A DNA stretch of 64,000 nucleotides from assembly GCF_905220415.1 (NCBI RefSeq), contig NC_059561.1, positions 5,658,001-5,722,000 of the forward strand, read 5' to 3'. The notes under the pieces are model-generated. The model was not told the DNA's origin. It did no database searches and saw only the letters and a list, made by a program, of their open reading frames with translations. The DNA comes from Colias croceus (taxonomy: Eukaryota > Arthropoda > Insecta > Lepidoptera > Pieridae). Both the position numbers and the translations under genes were made by a program. Positions 13,901 to 28,900 of the stretch are shown piece by piece (position 1 is the stretch's first letter; every line of letters begins with the position of its first letter).

Positions 13901-16900
13901 CAACACTTAAATCTAAAAAATTTAAATACAAACAGTAACCAAACAGACCAGCACCCGCACCTCTGCCGACGAGGGACAAGTGAGGATGCTGTTCACACAA
14001 CCGACATTGCTAATACAGCGAACAATTATTAACAAATAAAATAAACAAAAAATATAGATACGGAACAGAGAAACAACAACACTTTTTGTGCTTGGACGTA
14101 ATTCATATCGAAAGATAAGATACTGAATACTTCCCGGCTTAATTTATATCAGGTTGGTTTCTGTATAAACGGAGATAAAAAAATACATTAACTTACATTT
14201 TCGCTCGGATATCGCAGAGTGAGATTAACATCTTGCATTGGAAACGTCCAGCCTTTTGTCCCGTACAACAATAACTCAGTTACATCTGTCAACGTCAGGG
14301 AAAAATCTTATTAATCTGTGGTCACGTTTTTGGCGCGTAGTGTGACGTAAGTTGTCAATTTTTTTTTAATTGAACAAATAGTAACAGGAATAAGTAAATC
14401 AATGTTATTTAATACAAATAGATTAAATATAATTCTTACATACTCTGTATAGTTTCCAAATGACATTGATATTTTTTTGCTGTCTGCTGTAGTGTACCAT
14501 TTAGTCGCAAACGTTCCATAAAATAATTATCATTTTCGACTGTCTCTTCAGGCAATCGTCTGTCATATTTTTTTTCACTATTCACATTTATCGAACAAAG
14601 TAGTAAAAGGTATAGAAAAATATATTTTATATGCACCATCTATTATTTGTTCACAAACGAAACAATACTATTTTAAATTAAAAAAAAGCATTAAAATTGA
14701 TTAATTACACGCAATAAAATTATAAATGACTGGCTTAAAGTTGCGACTGTATCAAAAAAATAATCTTATTTTGATAATAATTATTCTATTAACATAATAT
14801 TGCGATTGATAAATCATGATTTATAGGGTATTGATAAGTATACTAATTAGAAAAGCAGATATAAGTATTTTATATCATAATGTTATTTGTTTTGCACAAA
14901 TTCAAAAAAAAAGTAGGTGACGCACGTGAAAAAAAATATTCGGGTTAGCAATTATTACATTATTCATTAAAAAATATTATCTCTAAATGTGCAATACATT
15001 TAAATTTTTCTAACTACATATCATACGGACCATACGGTATACCACAACAGAGTTCCCTTACATTTCTAATTTATAGTCTATAGACAGATATTTAAGATAT
15101 TCCCATTGTGAAGCAAAGTTTGGAAAAAGAATGGAACCCTTCAAAGGATTCAAATTCAGAATGTGGAAATAATTAATACAGGGTCAATAAGACCGGTTGA
15201 AAAGGGTTTGTGAGAGACCTCATTAGGCCTACTTTACACTATTGTTATGGGCCATTATGTTCACGCCTTAACTTGCTAGGTGGGATTTATATAGAGCTGT
15301 TACGTTGAAATGTTGTGAAACTAATATTATGGCCCATTTTCATACTACACGATATTTGTGAAATTCCAGGCTACTTTTAAATACCAAAATGCATTTTTAA
15401 CAATTCTTTTGTATAACCATATCAAAAGAAGATTTGTATAGAAGCTTTTGTAAAGAATTTGTCACAACTGCAACCCTATTGTGTTAAAAAAAACTAAAAC
15501 ATAATATTAGATTTGTTTCAATTCTCTATCAAATCAAGCATAAACTTAGCTTTTTTCAAAAATTACGTAAGTACGACATTTATAATAAAAAAATGCTTAA
15601 AAATAACAAGAAACAGATATTCATTACAGCTCTATACAATTCCTCCGAAATAGTCGATAAGTAATACAAGAAGTCTCGCTCGATATATTCTGAGATCGTA
15701 AATATTATTTGAAACCGTAATAAATCCACTTTTTTCTTCAGATAATTCCAATTTGTTCAGCGGAACTTAGTGTATTTATTGGAAGACATAAAAAATTTAA
15801 TGAATGAACCATTACAACATTTATCTATGGTCCTATTAAAGAATGTTTTAACTATCATAGAATATTGCTTTCTTTTTTTTATAAGTAAAAGAATAGTGTG
15901 AAGCTATATAATTTCAATCAAAGCTGCACTTTCTATTGTGTTGTTATTATATTTATTTCAAAATATTTGAAATCGGTAGTGCTGAAAATCTTTGACGAAA
16001 GCTATTGCTTTTATCCAGCAGTGACAGATGCTAGATAGTATGCTAAACTCCTATTTATTAAAAAATTGTGTTAAAAGGCAATAACCTAAAAAAACTTGAG
16101 CGATGTCAATGGACATCCGGATGGAACGAAGTGTTAAGTTAGAGAGAGACAGACAGACAACTCTAGCAAAAAGTGTCGTGACAACTTTTCGTAAGAATTT
16201 TTTCCGTCTAGCCCATAGAAATCTAAATAACAAGGTACTGTTATTTAGATTTCTATGGTCTAGCCCCCTTTCACATATCCTACCTACGTAAAATAATCAC
16301 TTACATAAATTGCTATCTCATGTTACTCGGTTATAACTTAAAATAAAAATGAGGAAACTCATATTTGCTAATAATATTTGTAGGCGGTATACCTATTCAT
16401 GTTACGAAATTGTCTCGTGGTCGTGTCTGTTCATAATTAATATTTAATTACCTAAATAGGTTATTAAATATCTATACTAATATTATAAAAATAATAGGTT
16501 TGTATGTATGTATGAATGTATGGTTTTCACGCATAAACTACTGAACCGATAATAATGAAATTTAGCACAAATATAGAGGGTAACTTGAATTAACACGAAG
16601 GATAGATTTTATCCCGGAAATCCCACGGGAACGGGAACTATGCGGGTTTTCCTTTGCAAACGCGAACGAAAAGCTAGCTATGTTTTTTTTCATTATAGGT
16701 TTACATTTTTTCGGTACCTAAAGTATTTACGAGTACTTCTTATTTTATTTACTCTCAGCTGATCAGAAAAGATCAATAAAAACCTATATTACTTACCTAT
16801 GTCTTAATAACTATTAAAACTTTTATTCATATGTACATGATAAATAATCTGGATTTAATGAAAAAAATCTTTATTACGGGAAAACAGCGATAAGCAATTT

Positions 16901-19900
16901 TTTAGTAGGTACGTAGTTCGAAAGCACCTACTACGGTCCGCGTCGTAGCACGTCGCGTCGTAGTTTATTACTTTAAGAATCAAGATAACAATTAAACACT
17001 ATGACAGTAATTAAATGTTTACACGTCTTTAATCCCTTTGTTTTTATTTGTATCTGATGGACATATCTGTAACAAAATATGCCCTGGTCTTATCAACATT
17101 ATCAATGCATGCAAATATTTGAAAAAAACTTTGGTAATGACTTGAGGAAATACCTATGTTCCGTCAAGGTTCCGTCCGTACTAAAGAATTAAAGATAGTT
17201 AATTATTATTTCAAACTAATACGAAAATCATCATTCATCTTTCTAATTAATAAACAGTCTCACAATAATTCCCCGGAGAAACGATTCAATCAATTTATAC
17301 CTCGTTATTCAAACGTTAACCCAATTAAAACTGACAATCAATCAATAAATAGCGGAGAACATTAAAAACGAAGCAAAAAGGTTTTAGCCACTTCGCTGTC
17401 ATGTCGCCCAAAATATTAATTATCTGTGGTACATTTTTGTTCCTGGCAACATTGGTGGAATCCAACGGGAATCTTGTTGAAGGAACTCCGTATGGCGGGG
17501 AGAGGATATACCATAAAATGCATACAAAAATCGCAATACCGTTTATAAAACGTGACGATGTGATACAAGTTAATGCACCTGGAAGTAGTTTAATCAAAGC
17601 CGTGGTTGTGCAAGATTTGTATGGAAATGGTGAATGTTATATAGTGGGCGGTGGAGTCGGACAACGTTCTGTGTCCATAAAATTGAAGAGCCCTAGGTTT
17701 AAGGGCTATAGTTTCCTTGTTGATGTGTATGCAATGTGATCTGTTTTGTAAAGATATTACATTTTGTTGTGTTGTTTTATTTACCCCTTTTGAAATTCGC
17801 TTATGATTGTTTGTATAGAATGATTCTTGCTTCACATCGAGACCGGGCCGTGTCCCGCCCGGGGCATGATCTAACATTATTGTATAGTTTTTGTATTAAG
17901 TGATTAGTGCCGTGCACGGCCGGGGTCCTGACCGGATGGTGTGTACAGTGTAGAGAAGATAAAAGTCTATAATATTATGTACCTTTTTTAAAGTGGGGAA
18001 ATCTTGCATAGGTACCTACCTACGGCCCCCGGGGAAGGAGCCGTGAGTTATGTCGGATTCTTACCAACTAAAACCCCACTGTGTTCCGTCTAGCCGCCAC
18101 GCGTATTGGTTGGAATTCTTCCGCGAGCATAATATGTTTTTTTTTTTGTGTGGTGTCTCTCAATGTTAGAAGGGCTTCTACATTTTAACGCGGACGCGGG
18201 GGTGAACTGAAGGTTCACCCTGGTAGCGACATGCACAAGGGCGTCCCCCCTTTTACCTTTACGTCGACCTGCATTATTACTAGTGAAGTAATGAAATTAG
18301 CTTTTTCACAACACTTTCTGTAATTCCCATCCCTAGCATACCTAATATTCAAAACTGTTCATACATTTATTAATTATAATTTGCGTCAAAATTATTGATT
18401 TTCCACAATATTTGCTTCGCTCTCGAGGCTCTCGAATTGTGTTTAAAGTAAACTAATTTCCATATTAAAGGACGTATATTGACCAATTATATAAATTAAT
18501 TGCTGTGTTAGTCCTTATTACAATGGGTTAAGGTTTATTTTAATTTGCTAATGGAATCTGACCTCTGTTCAGTGTCGATACTTGATGCTGATATGGCTAA
18601 TGTGTATTAAACATGTTAAGGATCGCTTACATGACGTTATGTAGCAAGCACAGCATTTATTTTGAACAGATAAAACGAAAGACTGATTTGTGTTAATATA
18701 TAAACACATTTTTGGACTAACATGGTTTGATTGTGAAGTTATTTTAATAAAAATGTTAAATTATACCTAAAAATTAAAATATATTGTTGTCATAATAAAA
18801 ACTTCAAACTCGACCTCGAAACGAATATCAATGCCATATATGATATAAGTCTACTATATTACTACTATTTTATTAACTACCTACCAGACAATGTTGAACG
18901 GCTTTGAGCGTCATGATTAAACCAGTAGGAACGTAGTATATCTTCTATTAAAACATTTTTTATGGACCTAGTTAAGTTTCATTTGTCGAAATACAACAAA
19001 CATTTTAACAGACTCCATGTAAACACATCTTTATCAATCTCTTTGTCGCATATTTTCAGCTTGCTGATAATAAAATGGGCCTTACCTCTCTTTCACTCGT
19101 AGGACGTAAGACATATGTCCCTTTCCCGCATCCGCATGTGAGACAACACTTTAAAATTGTGTACCAAATTAAACGTAACTTTAGAAAACAAACATGTCTC
19201 CAAAATTTATTATTTTATTTTCCATAATAGTGTGTGTTTATTCTAAATCAGTTATCGTGGGCCGAACAAATGATGGTGTTCAAAAAGTGTATGAAATGAC
19301 GTATGAAGTGAGTGGGTTTCCTTTAGTTAAACGTCATCAAGAGATCACCTTTGAATATCCAATTGGTGACCAGAACATAAAGGGTATCGCTATAAAAGAT
19401 TTGGAAAATGGCGACGCAGAAGCATCTATTACTAGTGGAGGTCTTGGATTCAATTTTGCTACTATAAAATTGAAAAGCGCAAGAGGCTCTGGATACAAAT
19501 TTCTGGTTGAAATGTATGCTTGATGTAATGGAATATAGTGTGTGCTAAATATTGTGTGAAGTCTTTTTGAAATATATTAATATATTGCTACTATTTTATA
19601 TTTGTTTCACTTCAATCATAGGTTCCTTACCTTTTATTTTTAACCTTTTCTATCCCCATGTTTGCTTGAATGATCATTCAAATTCATATTAAAATCAAAG
19701 CAACTTACTCAAATATGGATAAATTTATCCTCAAAAACAAAAAAGTACATTATTAATCCATAACAATTAAATGTATTCACAATCACTACAATTTGCATTA
19801 ACTATCCCTTCAAACTTGCTTTACAATAACAAACTAAACACCAAACTGAATAAGAATTAAAATCGCGTAATTAATTAACACAATGCATGTAACCCTTATC

Positions 19901-22900
19901 TTATCCACGCCGCTTGACCTCTATATCTGTTTCACCTTCCGTCTCACTCCATTCACAGTTCAAACCAACACAAGGCAAGATGTCTCTCAAAGGATTTATC
20001 GTAATTTGCGTTGTAATAGCTGTAGTACACAGTAAAAGTGTTATAGTTGGTCAAGTGTTTGACCACAACAATTTAGTAAGAAAAGTGCATGAAATGAGCG
20101 CAGAGGCGGTTGGCATCCCGTTTCTAAAGAGAGAACAAGAGTTGCATTTTGATTACCCGTTAGGTGATCAGAAGATAAAAGGAATCGCTATAAGAGATTT
20201 GGAAAATGGTCTGGCTGAACCATCTATAACAAGAGGAGGGCTGGGATTCGGATTTGTGGATATAAAACTGAAAAGTGAACGCGGGTCAGGCTTCAAATAT
20301 GTGATTGAAATTTACGCGTAGTGCTTTTTAGTAGTGTCAAAATTTAGTGAAAATATCGCTTAAGAACTGTTTTAGTAGTTCTAAATTAAGTCAATTTTAA
20401 TATTGATACCTAATGTGTGAAGTGAGAATGAACGGATTTGTTAAACATTGATAAATGAAATATGTAACTATATGAGAAATTTATTTATAATTTAAAAAGT
20501 CGGATAAAGCTGTGAAGAAACTATATCTGTAGGTAGGTATATCATCTGTGAACTTTATATCCTATGAAAGAAATGTTGTGATGATTTTGTTGTGAATAAT
20601 AAATGTTCATATTTTAAACATGCCTTTTAATATTTCTAGCACAACTACAATCTAATATATTTGATTTTATCTACATTCGATTTCATAGAAAAAGTCTGAT
20701 TGATATCTATAAGTAAATCATCAAGTTTATTGTTTTTTGTTTTACAAATAAGTCACCTAACATTAGATATATTGCATTATGCATTTATACCATAAAATAT
20801 ATACATTGAGTCATACAGACTTGAACAAATATGGATCATGGGTACTGTGTGACTAACTAATTGTTACACTTATGCAATAGCAACAAGTTTTTCCTGTTTA
20901 TGACGAATGTAATAAACAATATCAATTATTCTGAAGTAAATCTCAATGTAATTGCTCTCAAAAGTTCTTCTAACTATCAGGTAGGTATAAAGGAGGGGGT
21001 CGCGGAAGAATTCTAACAAATACCCGCGGCCCCCCTCATTAAAGCGGCTCGACGGAACACAGTGGGGTTTTAGTCGGTAAGAATCCGACATAACCCACGG
21101 CTCCTTCCCCGGGGGCCGTGGGTATCTTTGGAAGATTTCCCCACTATAAAAAAAAAAATGTATAAAGGACTAGTCTAGTGGTGCGGTGGTTGTGCTTTCG
21201 ACATTCCTATTTTACAACGACAAAAACGTCTTGCAATAAAAAAATTATGTCTTATGGATATATCGTTAAAAAATGACTAAAGTTTATAGGATATTTTCAC
21301 AATTTTCCTGTGTAGATGATTCACCTAAGATGTGACCTAAAATGCGCACTAATAAACGCAAGGTCCACTGCCGCCAGCCAAACAGCCCGGACTCTCGGAA
21401 AGAGCAAGAGAGACAGTATATCAAAAAACCACCTGTTCTAAAATCATCTCTCGAGGACGTTGCTACCTCCTATACTATAAATATTGCGTTGAAGTTTGTT
21501 CTGGAAAATTTTTATTTTTTCCTTCAAACTTTCCAACTGCTCTAAGTGGACGCGAACAGGCGAAATGACCCTACTATTTCATTGGTACAATAACAGGAAG
21601 AAGAAGGATAAACATTTAAATTAGGACTATCATAAGTAAATGTATTATGTAGCAAGAATAGTATTATGACGAGTGAAAACACAAGTGGAGAGGTCAATCT
21701 TGCAGCTCACACAAATATTTAATTAGTTATAGTCATCTTATAATAATATATATATAAATCTCGTGTCACAATGTTTGTCCTCAATGGACTCCTAAACCAC
21801 TTAACCGATTATAATAAAATTCGCGCAGAGATAGGATAGGTTTTATCCCGGAAATCCCTCGGGAACGGGAACTATGCGGATTTTTCTTTGAAAACGCGGG
21901 CGAAGCCGCGGGCGGAAAGCTAGTATAGTATAGGTATATCACAGTAATACAATACAGCTACTTTTGGTGACGCATTAGATCTAGGTATTTTTATCATACA
22001 CTTTCACGCAATACATAAGAAATTGTTATTTCCTTAATAATATTCATATATTGATGACTAGCTTCCGCCCGCGACTCCGTCCGCGCGGAAAAATTAAGAA
22101 AAATTAAGATTTTTTTTTTCTACGTATTTTTCCGGGATAAAAAGTATCCTATTTTATGCCCAGGATAATAAAGTATAATTATACCAAGTTTCATCGAAAT
22201 CGACCCGCTAGTTTTCACGTGATGCCTGAACATACAGACAGACAGACAGACAAAAAATTTTTTAATCACATATTTGAGCTTGGTATCGATCCAGTAACAC
22301 CCCCTGCTATTTATTTTTTCAATATTTTCAATGTACAGAATTGACCCTTCTACAGATTTATTATATGTAAATAATCGATAATACTTTTATTACTTACTCT
22401 GTCTAAGGGATCACGTTTTATTATGCATGAGTAGTTCTTCTATATTTGTATAACAAGGTCATCTAACATTTATTGGTAAATAGGTTAAATACAGAGAACA
22501 ACTTATTACTTAGGTACTATTGCAATTCAAATACAATAAATACAAAGATGCTTTGTCAGTTGAATCTAGACAATTTACCTAGGTATATTGTTCTTATATT
22601 ACAATTTTCCCTAATCATAATATTGTAATGCATTTAAATTTAATATTTATAGTAAACATGGAAAACATTGCCTTTTATTAATTATCTCCGTACGTAGCAC
22701 TATATTTATCACAATTAACATTAATAAAACAACCCCCAGTACCTAAATGATAACATGTTTACAATATGCTTGAACTACTTACGTAAAAATTGTATTTACC
22801 TAAAAGTCTAGGGTAAGTACCTCAAAATAAAACAAATAAATTACATCACCACTTTATTTACCATGATAATTCATAAAATGTCCGGTCTGAATAGCGTACA

Positions 22901-25900
22901 CTTCTACCAGGAAATTATAACCTCTGAAGATGCTAGGACTGTTTAATTCTAGAGTTACGGACCTTTGGCCAATCCCGCCTTTTTTCAAATAAACTTCTCC
23001 CCATTTATCCGGGCGTAAATCTAGAACTCTGATTGCATTTATCACTTCGTGGTCTGAACTGTTCACTGTAATTGTCTTGGAACGCACCCATAATGCCGGA
23101 TTTTCTTGTTGCACTTTGTCATAAATTACCTTCGAATTTAAATCAGGATATCCGAGAATCAAATCGGAGCAATTTATCTGATTGAACAAGAGTACTGTTA
23201 AAAGTATTGATACAATCATTTTTACGTCTGTTATATACTAAGGCATGAGAATAAATGGCAAAAAAACGTATGGTTCATGAATGAGTGATAACTTGCTAAT
23301 AAATAAATCAAATATATGGGAAATATCATCATTTTGCCGATCTATTTGTGTTTGAGTTGTATTTATTTTGTACTAGCTTTTCACCCGCGGCTTCGCCCGC
23401 GCAGTCAAAGAAAAACCCGCATAGTTCTCGTTCCCGTGGGATTTCCGGTATAAAAATTAAAACCTATCCTATGTCCCGAGGTAAAGTAGCCTATATGTCC
23501 TTTCTCGGCTATCAAAGTATCTCTATACCAAATTTCATGCAAATTGGTTCAGTAGTTAAGGCGTGATTAAGTAACAGACAGACAGACAGAGTTACTTTCG
23601 CATTTATAATATAAGTATGGATATCATCATTTTGCCGATCTATTTGTGTTTGATTTGTATTTATTTTGTATGTTTGCTATGTTAAATCTGACTTCTTCAC
23701 ACAGATTGAAAATTTAGGGAAACTATAACAGAATCATTTAGTAAGGCAAGGTACCTGCATTATTATTAAACACCATACTTTATGTGGTAGATAATTAAAT
23801 AACATGCGTTGATGATGTCTTCTATATACGTAGATACAGATATAACATAATAACACATAATAACAGAAATATTAATTCTTCAGAAAATAAAGTAAATACA
23901 TAAACAAAGCTAGTATTGAATTACTTACTTCAGATTAAAAGCAATAAGAATTATAACTTGCTAAAAATAATTTGAATTTTGAAGCAAACATAATCAAAAT
24001 TTCCAGTAACCAGTTAGATATTTAAAACATGGTCACAACTTAAGTAAACAATTCTCGGACCACAAATCATGCTAATTGTTGAAATAATGTGATAGTTCAG
24101 GATACATCGCCCATTTTTGCAAGTGACTACTATCAAGCTAATTTTCCGTTTGTAGCTTTATTTTGATGAGACGCCCAATAATTTCGTGTACGAAAGTCTC
24201 GATTGTGGTAGCTAACAGAGATAACAAGGATATACATTTTTGATTTGATGGTTCTCAAATATTTATTACTAACTGAATTTTTTTTATGTTCAATCTCAAG
24301 ATAATTACCTAAATTATTCGAAAAAATATTTGTCCTACAAAATCTATGGTTGGTTCAAAGCTTAGTTCAAAGAGTCCCCCTTTCCAAAGTGTATCGATAT
24401 CGAGGTCATCATAAATGATTACTAACAAGCTGATTTTTTTGTTTTCACTTAGTTAATGTTTATATAATTCAACAGACATATTGTCCTACAAATTGCGTAA
24501 TAAATATTTGAGAACCATCAAATCAAAAATTTTTATCCTTGTTATCTCTGTTAGCTACCACAATCGAGAGTTTCGTACACGAAATTATTCGGTGTCTCAT
24601 CAAAATAAAGCTACAAACGGAAAATCAGCTTGATAGTAGTCACTTGCAAAAATGAGCGATGTATCCTGAACTAGCCTTATACGTCACAGAAATAATTTAA
24701 CAGTTCTCCGACAATACACAGAAGATGATCTAATATACCATATTATAATAAATCAACAACCGACTATATAACAGACAAATAATTCTAGAACGTCATTTCT
24801 ATGTGATATTTTGGTACACTAACAACCAAAATGAACGCGAAGTTGTTGATTTTAAGCGTAATAAATTTATTTACTATAGTAAGTTCTAACGATATAAGAT
24901 TGGGGTATACTGCGGCATCTTCCAAAAAGATTTACAGTGAAATAAAAGAAGCAGATCCTGCATTGTGGAAAAGAACTGATGACATCATTATAAATGCACC
25001 TCACAATGAAATTATTAGTGCTGTCTTTGTCACTGATTTACGGGATGATAAGGACGGAGAAGCGTATATAGAGAGCGGTGGAGTTGGTGAAAAAAGTGTC
25101 ACAATTGGTCTGAAGAGTCCCAGTATCTTGAGAGGTTATAAATTTGAAATTGAAATCTTTACTAATGATCCTAATGCAAGATTGTACAGTAAAGGGGGTT
25201 ATGTACCCTATAGTGGCAACGTAGATTATTATCCAAGGAAGTATTGATAAGATTGTATTTCTTTTGTATTAAAGATGTTATTTTTTGTTTCTTGTTTTAT
25301 TTTATTGCTTACGAGTGTTCGACGTTTGTTTGTTCTATTATTTTATTATATTAAATTGAATGATTCTTTAGTCTCGCTCTTAATACTTCAATTTGAATAT
25401 TTTTCAAAACGGCTGTACCGATTTTAGTAGTACTTTTACAGGCTTTAGTAACTGATGATGTAGAATCTGATAGGAATTACAACCGTCCCCATTTTGTTGG
25501 ATTACAGTTGCTTGTAAGAATTCTTACCAAACCCGCGTAAAATCACATAGGTATACATTTATACCAGCTAACTAACTACTCGGATGCGTCGAGTCAGAAA
25601 AATAGAAAAATAAGCTATATAAAACACCGCAGTCCGCGACCTGCCAAGCCTATTAATGAGTCATATACTGAATTGCCCAATAAAATAAAAACTAACACAT
25701 CAATAACAAAAATGTTCACGAAAACCTTTGCACGTACACCAGTATTTACAATAGGCATGTACAATGCCAAACCTTATTATTTTACCTGTTGACATCATAT
25801 CAGTGTACGGAGTGTACGGTAAGCATTAGTCATTCAATTTGTATGACATTGATGCTTCAAGATAGTGTATCTTCCGAAAAGTAGATGAACACATTTAATT

Positions 25901-28900
25901 TACCTTATATAAATGTGTGTATAGAAATTGAAACATAGATGGTCAGGTAAGAGGTAAAGAACTAAGAAACTAATGACGTCAGATAATTATAAAACCTTTT
26001 GAAAATTCTCACGTGTTAAATAATAAATGGACCGAGGAAAAGATCTATACTAATATGTGCTAATATTATAATAGATAGGGAGGCGAGGTAGCTAAATGGC
26101 GTAATTCAACGGCGTCGTCGAGACTTATCAAAATCGAAAGAGAAAATAATTTCGAAAAGAAAAGCTTCTATGGTGAAAAACATTTTAGCGGTGGGTTTGG
26201 CGTGTACGGATTTTCAAAAATGTAAAAAAAAACAGTTACTTGGGCATTCTCGAGCGCGTCAGATATTCATACTACGTATGCCCCAAGTGCCTCTGATAAC
26301 AACGGTATACTAATCTGCCGGTTTGCGTGGTGGGGCTAGGCATATAAATTCGTCAAAAATGCACAAAAAAAAAATTTACTCGAGCGCGTCAGATTTTCGG
26401 AAGGGGTGTTAAGTAGGCCCCAAGGAAGCTCCCCTTAAAAAAACTGACGATTACGGCATGACGATAAGTTACGATGAATTTTTGAAAATGCAGAAAAAAA
26501 AAGTCCTTTTGAAATACTCGAGCGCGTCAGATTTTCATAGGGGAGGTTTATCTCGGTATCCTGAAAGCATATTTTCTTAATCTGACAAAAATGTTGGTGG
26601 GTTCTCTTAATCTGACCGAAAAAGGTTTGTGGGTTTCTTTTTTTTTATCACCGTTATTTCATATCAATTTTTCTTAACACCCTCAGTTTTCGAGATATAC
26701 TCAAAAAACCGGGAGTTTGAGTTTTTATGATGCTTCAAGTAAAAAAAGGTTTAAATTTGGAAAAAAATGAAAAGTGCCCTTTTTGTAAAATAAAATTACC
26801 TTTTTTGTTTATTTTTTGGAAAAAGTAAAGTTCGCGACAAATATGCTGCAACGCGTTTTTCGGAAGACGAAATGGCTCCTCCAGACTTCCGGTCATGCGG
26901 AAACCGGTAGATTTTGTATTTTCAGTAAGTTTTAGATTATATTCTTCAAAATAAAAATAAAAACAATCGCGCTCGAGAATGCCGGATTAACGTTTTTTTT
27001 TTACAAGTTCGCGACCCTATAACTCGGCGGCGTCAAGGACTTATGGTCAGATTAGTTAAATTTAGTCTTAAAACACTAAAATCAACCCTCAATATCTTAA
27101 TCTGACGCGCTCGAGTATTTCAGACTATCGATTTTTTTTTACTAATCTGATCGTCTATCCTAGGCGCGCGTCACTACATATAGAGCTAAAGAGTTAACAA
27201 GGTTGTTCTATTAGGTCTAAGGTATCTCTCATATCTTAAACTGCCACGCTCGAGTATTACAGAAAATTCCCCTCTTCGCCTCCCTATCTATGTATAAAGC
27301 TGAAGAGTATGTTTGTTTGTTTAAACGCAAACTCGGAAACTACTGGTCCGATTTGAAAAATTCTTTCGGTGTTAGATAGCCCATTTATCGAAGAAGGCTA
27401 TAAAATATAATATCGCTATGACCAACAGGAGCGGAGCACATCTATGAGCTAGTTACATAATACATATATATGCAGTAAAATATCTTGTTACATTTTAAGG
27501 TGAATGCCCAGCTTAGGTACTTTCCTTAGGTTAAAGAGGGCATAATTTTATCTATTACCTCACAGTTATTTTGGTTAAATTAAACAAAAACATATTTATA
27601 ATCGATCATACAGCGACATCGTCAAATTTGTTATTTTAGTATTTTTATCCTCTTAATAATTATTATTAGTCAAGTTTAAAAAAGTAAATTAAAGAATGTT
27701 GGTAGTTAAGTAAGTTAAAATGAAAATGTTTTATAATAATTATAATCATCTGCGTATATAAATTTAAAGCATACGCAATTTTAGGATAATAAACACTAGC
27801 TGCGCTCCGCGGTTTAACCCGTGTGGCTCCGCTTCTGTTTGTCTTAGCGTGATGATATAATATAAGCCTACAGCCTGCCTTGATAAATAGGCCAACAGCG
27901 AAAGAATTCTTCAAATCGGACCAGTGGTTCTTGGGATTAGCGCGTAGATAATGCTTTGAAATGTCGTCATTCGTTTTGTCTTTCACCTTAAGAAATGTAT
28001 GCACTATGCAGTATTTACTGGATATTAAATAATATATAATATACTATTCACGACGTGAATCTCACGTAAAATAAGGTATGTATAACAATATGATAATAGA
28101 TTTCTTAGAATTAAGATTATGTAAGGTAGAATGTTCGTTTTGTTTGTTTGTTTGCCGTGACACTGTAACGTCATATGATGGCTTCTTTTGATGGATATAC
28201 GACTCCTAGAATGTTTACTTGGATCGCATTATGCAAGAGGTGTACTGAAAATTGTAATTTCTGAAATTGCTTAGATTTCGGTATTTAAAGAAGAAAGAGA
28301 GAAGGAATGTTTATATATTTTTATACAGTTTTGTTTATTTAGTTTATTATACATAGAATTCAAATGCTTTATTTAAAGTTTTAACCAATAGAAAACAAGT
28401 CGATCACGAGACAGGATTCGAACCCGCGTATTTTCGCAATTCTGTGGAGAATGGAGATAAACACGTCGTGTTACATTAGCTTTTAAATTTGGCCTTTCGC
28501 AAATTAATAATTTTGAACTTTTAATTAATTTGCCATTCATACCGGTCACCCGAGAGGATGTTTTTGAAAATTTTATAATTATCAGTTAATTTTTTTGCAT
28601 GCTCTGATGATAGTAGAGATCACATAAATCCAATTTAATATAGGTAATGGATTGAAATTACCTCTTATCTTATACACATTATTTTATTACGAGTTCAGCT
28701 TTTAGTTGGTAATGAACAAATTTATGAAAATATTCAAGCATACCATTACAATAATTTTATGAATGTAAGTAATGTGTATATATTCAGTATTCACAGCAGT
28801 TTAAAGTTATTACGTCAGTCTTTTCCGTGTTATCAGAAACGAATCAATACAGTGGAACAATTTGTTCATGTACAAAATGCAATCATTTATTCTAGGTGAC

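Larger units (their letters stand above)
14640..17400. other. Intergenic spacer between nested MBF2 genes
   Basis: I find no gene. It contains the palindromic insertion at 16207-16264 and an inverted CCCGCGGCTTCG-family repeat at 16478-16680. The two overlapping open frames around 16051-16291 on opposite strands arise from the palindrome. Confidence 0.55.

Noticed and set aside
17325..17877. Two minus-strand ORFs of 90 and 95 codons overlapping the MBF2-like gene at 17401
   Set aside because: They are antisense shadows; the plus-strand frame has a signal peptide and the MBF2 core.
28405..28460. tRNA gene
   Set aside because: A B-box-like GGTTCGAATCC is present on the minus strand but there is no A box or cloverleaf, so I keep it only as a SINE-like remnant.
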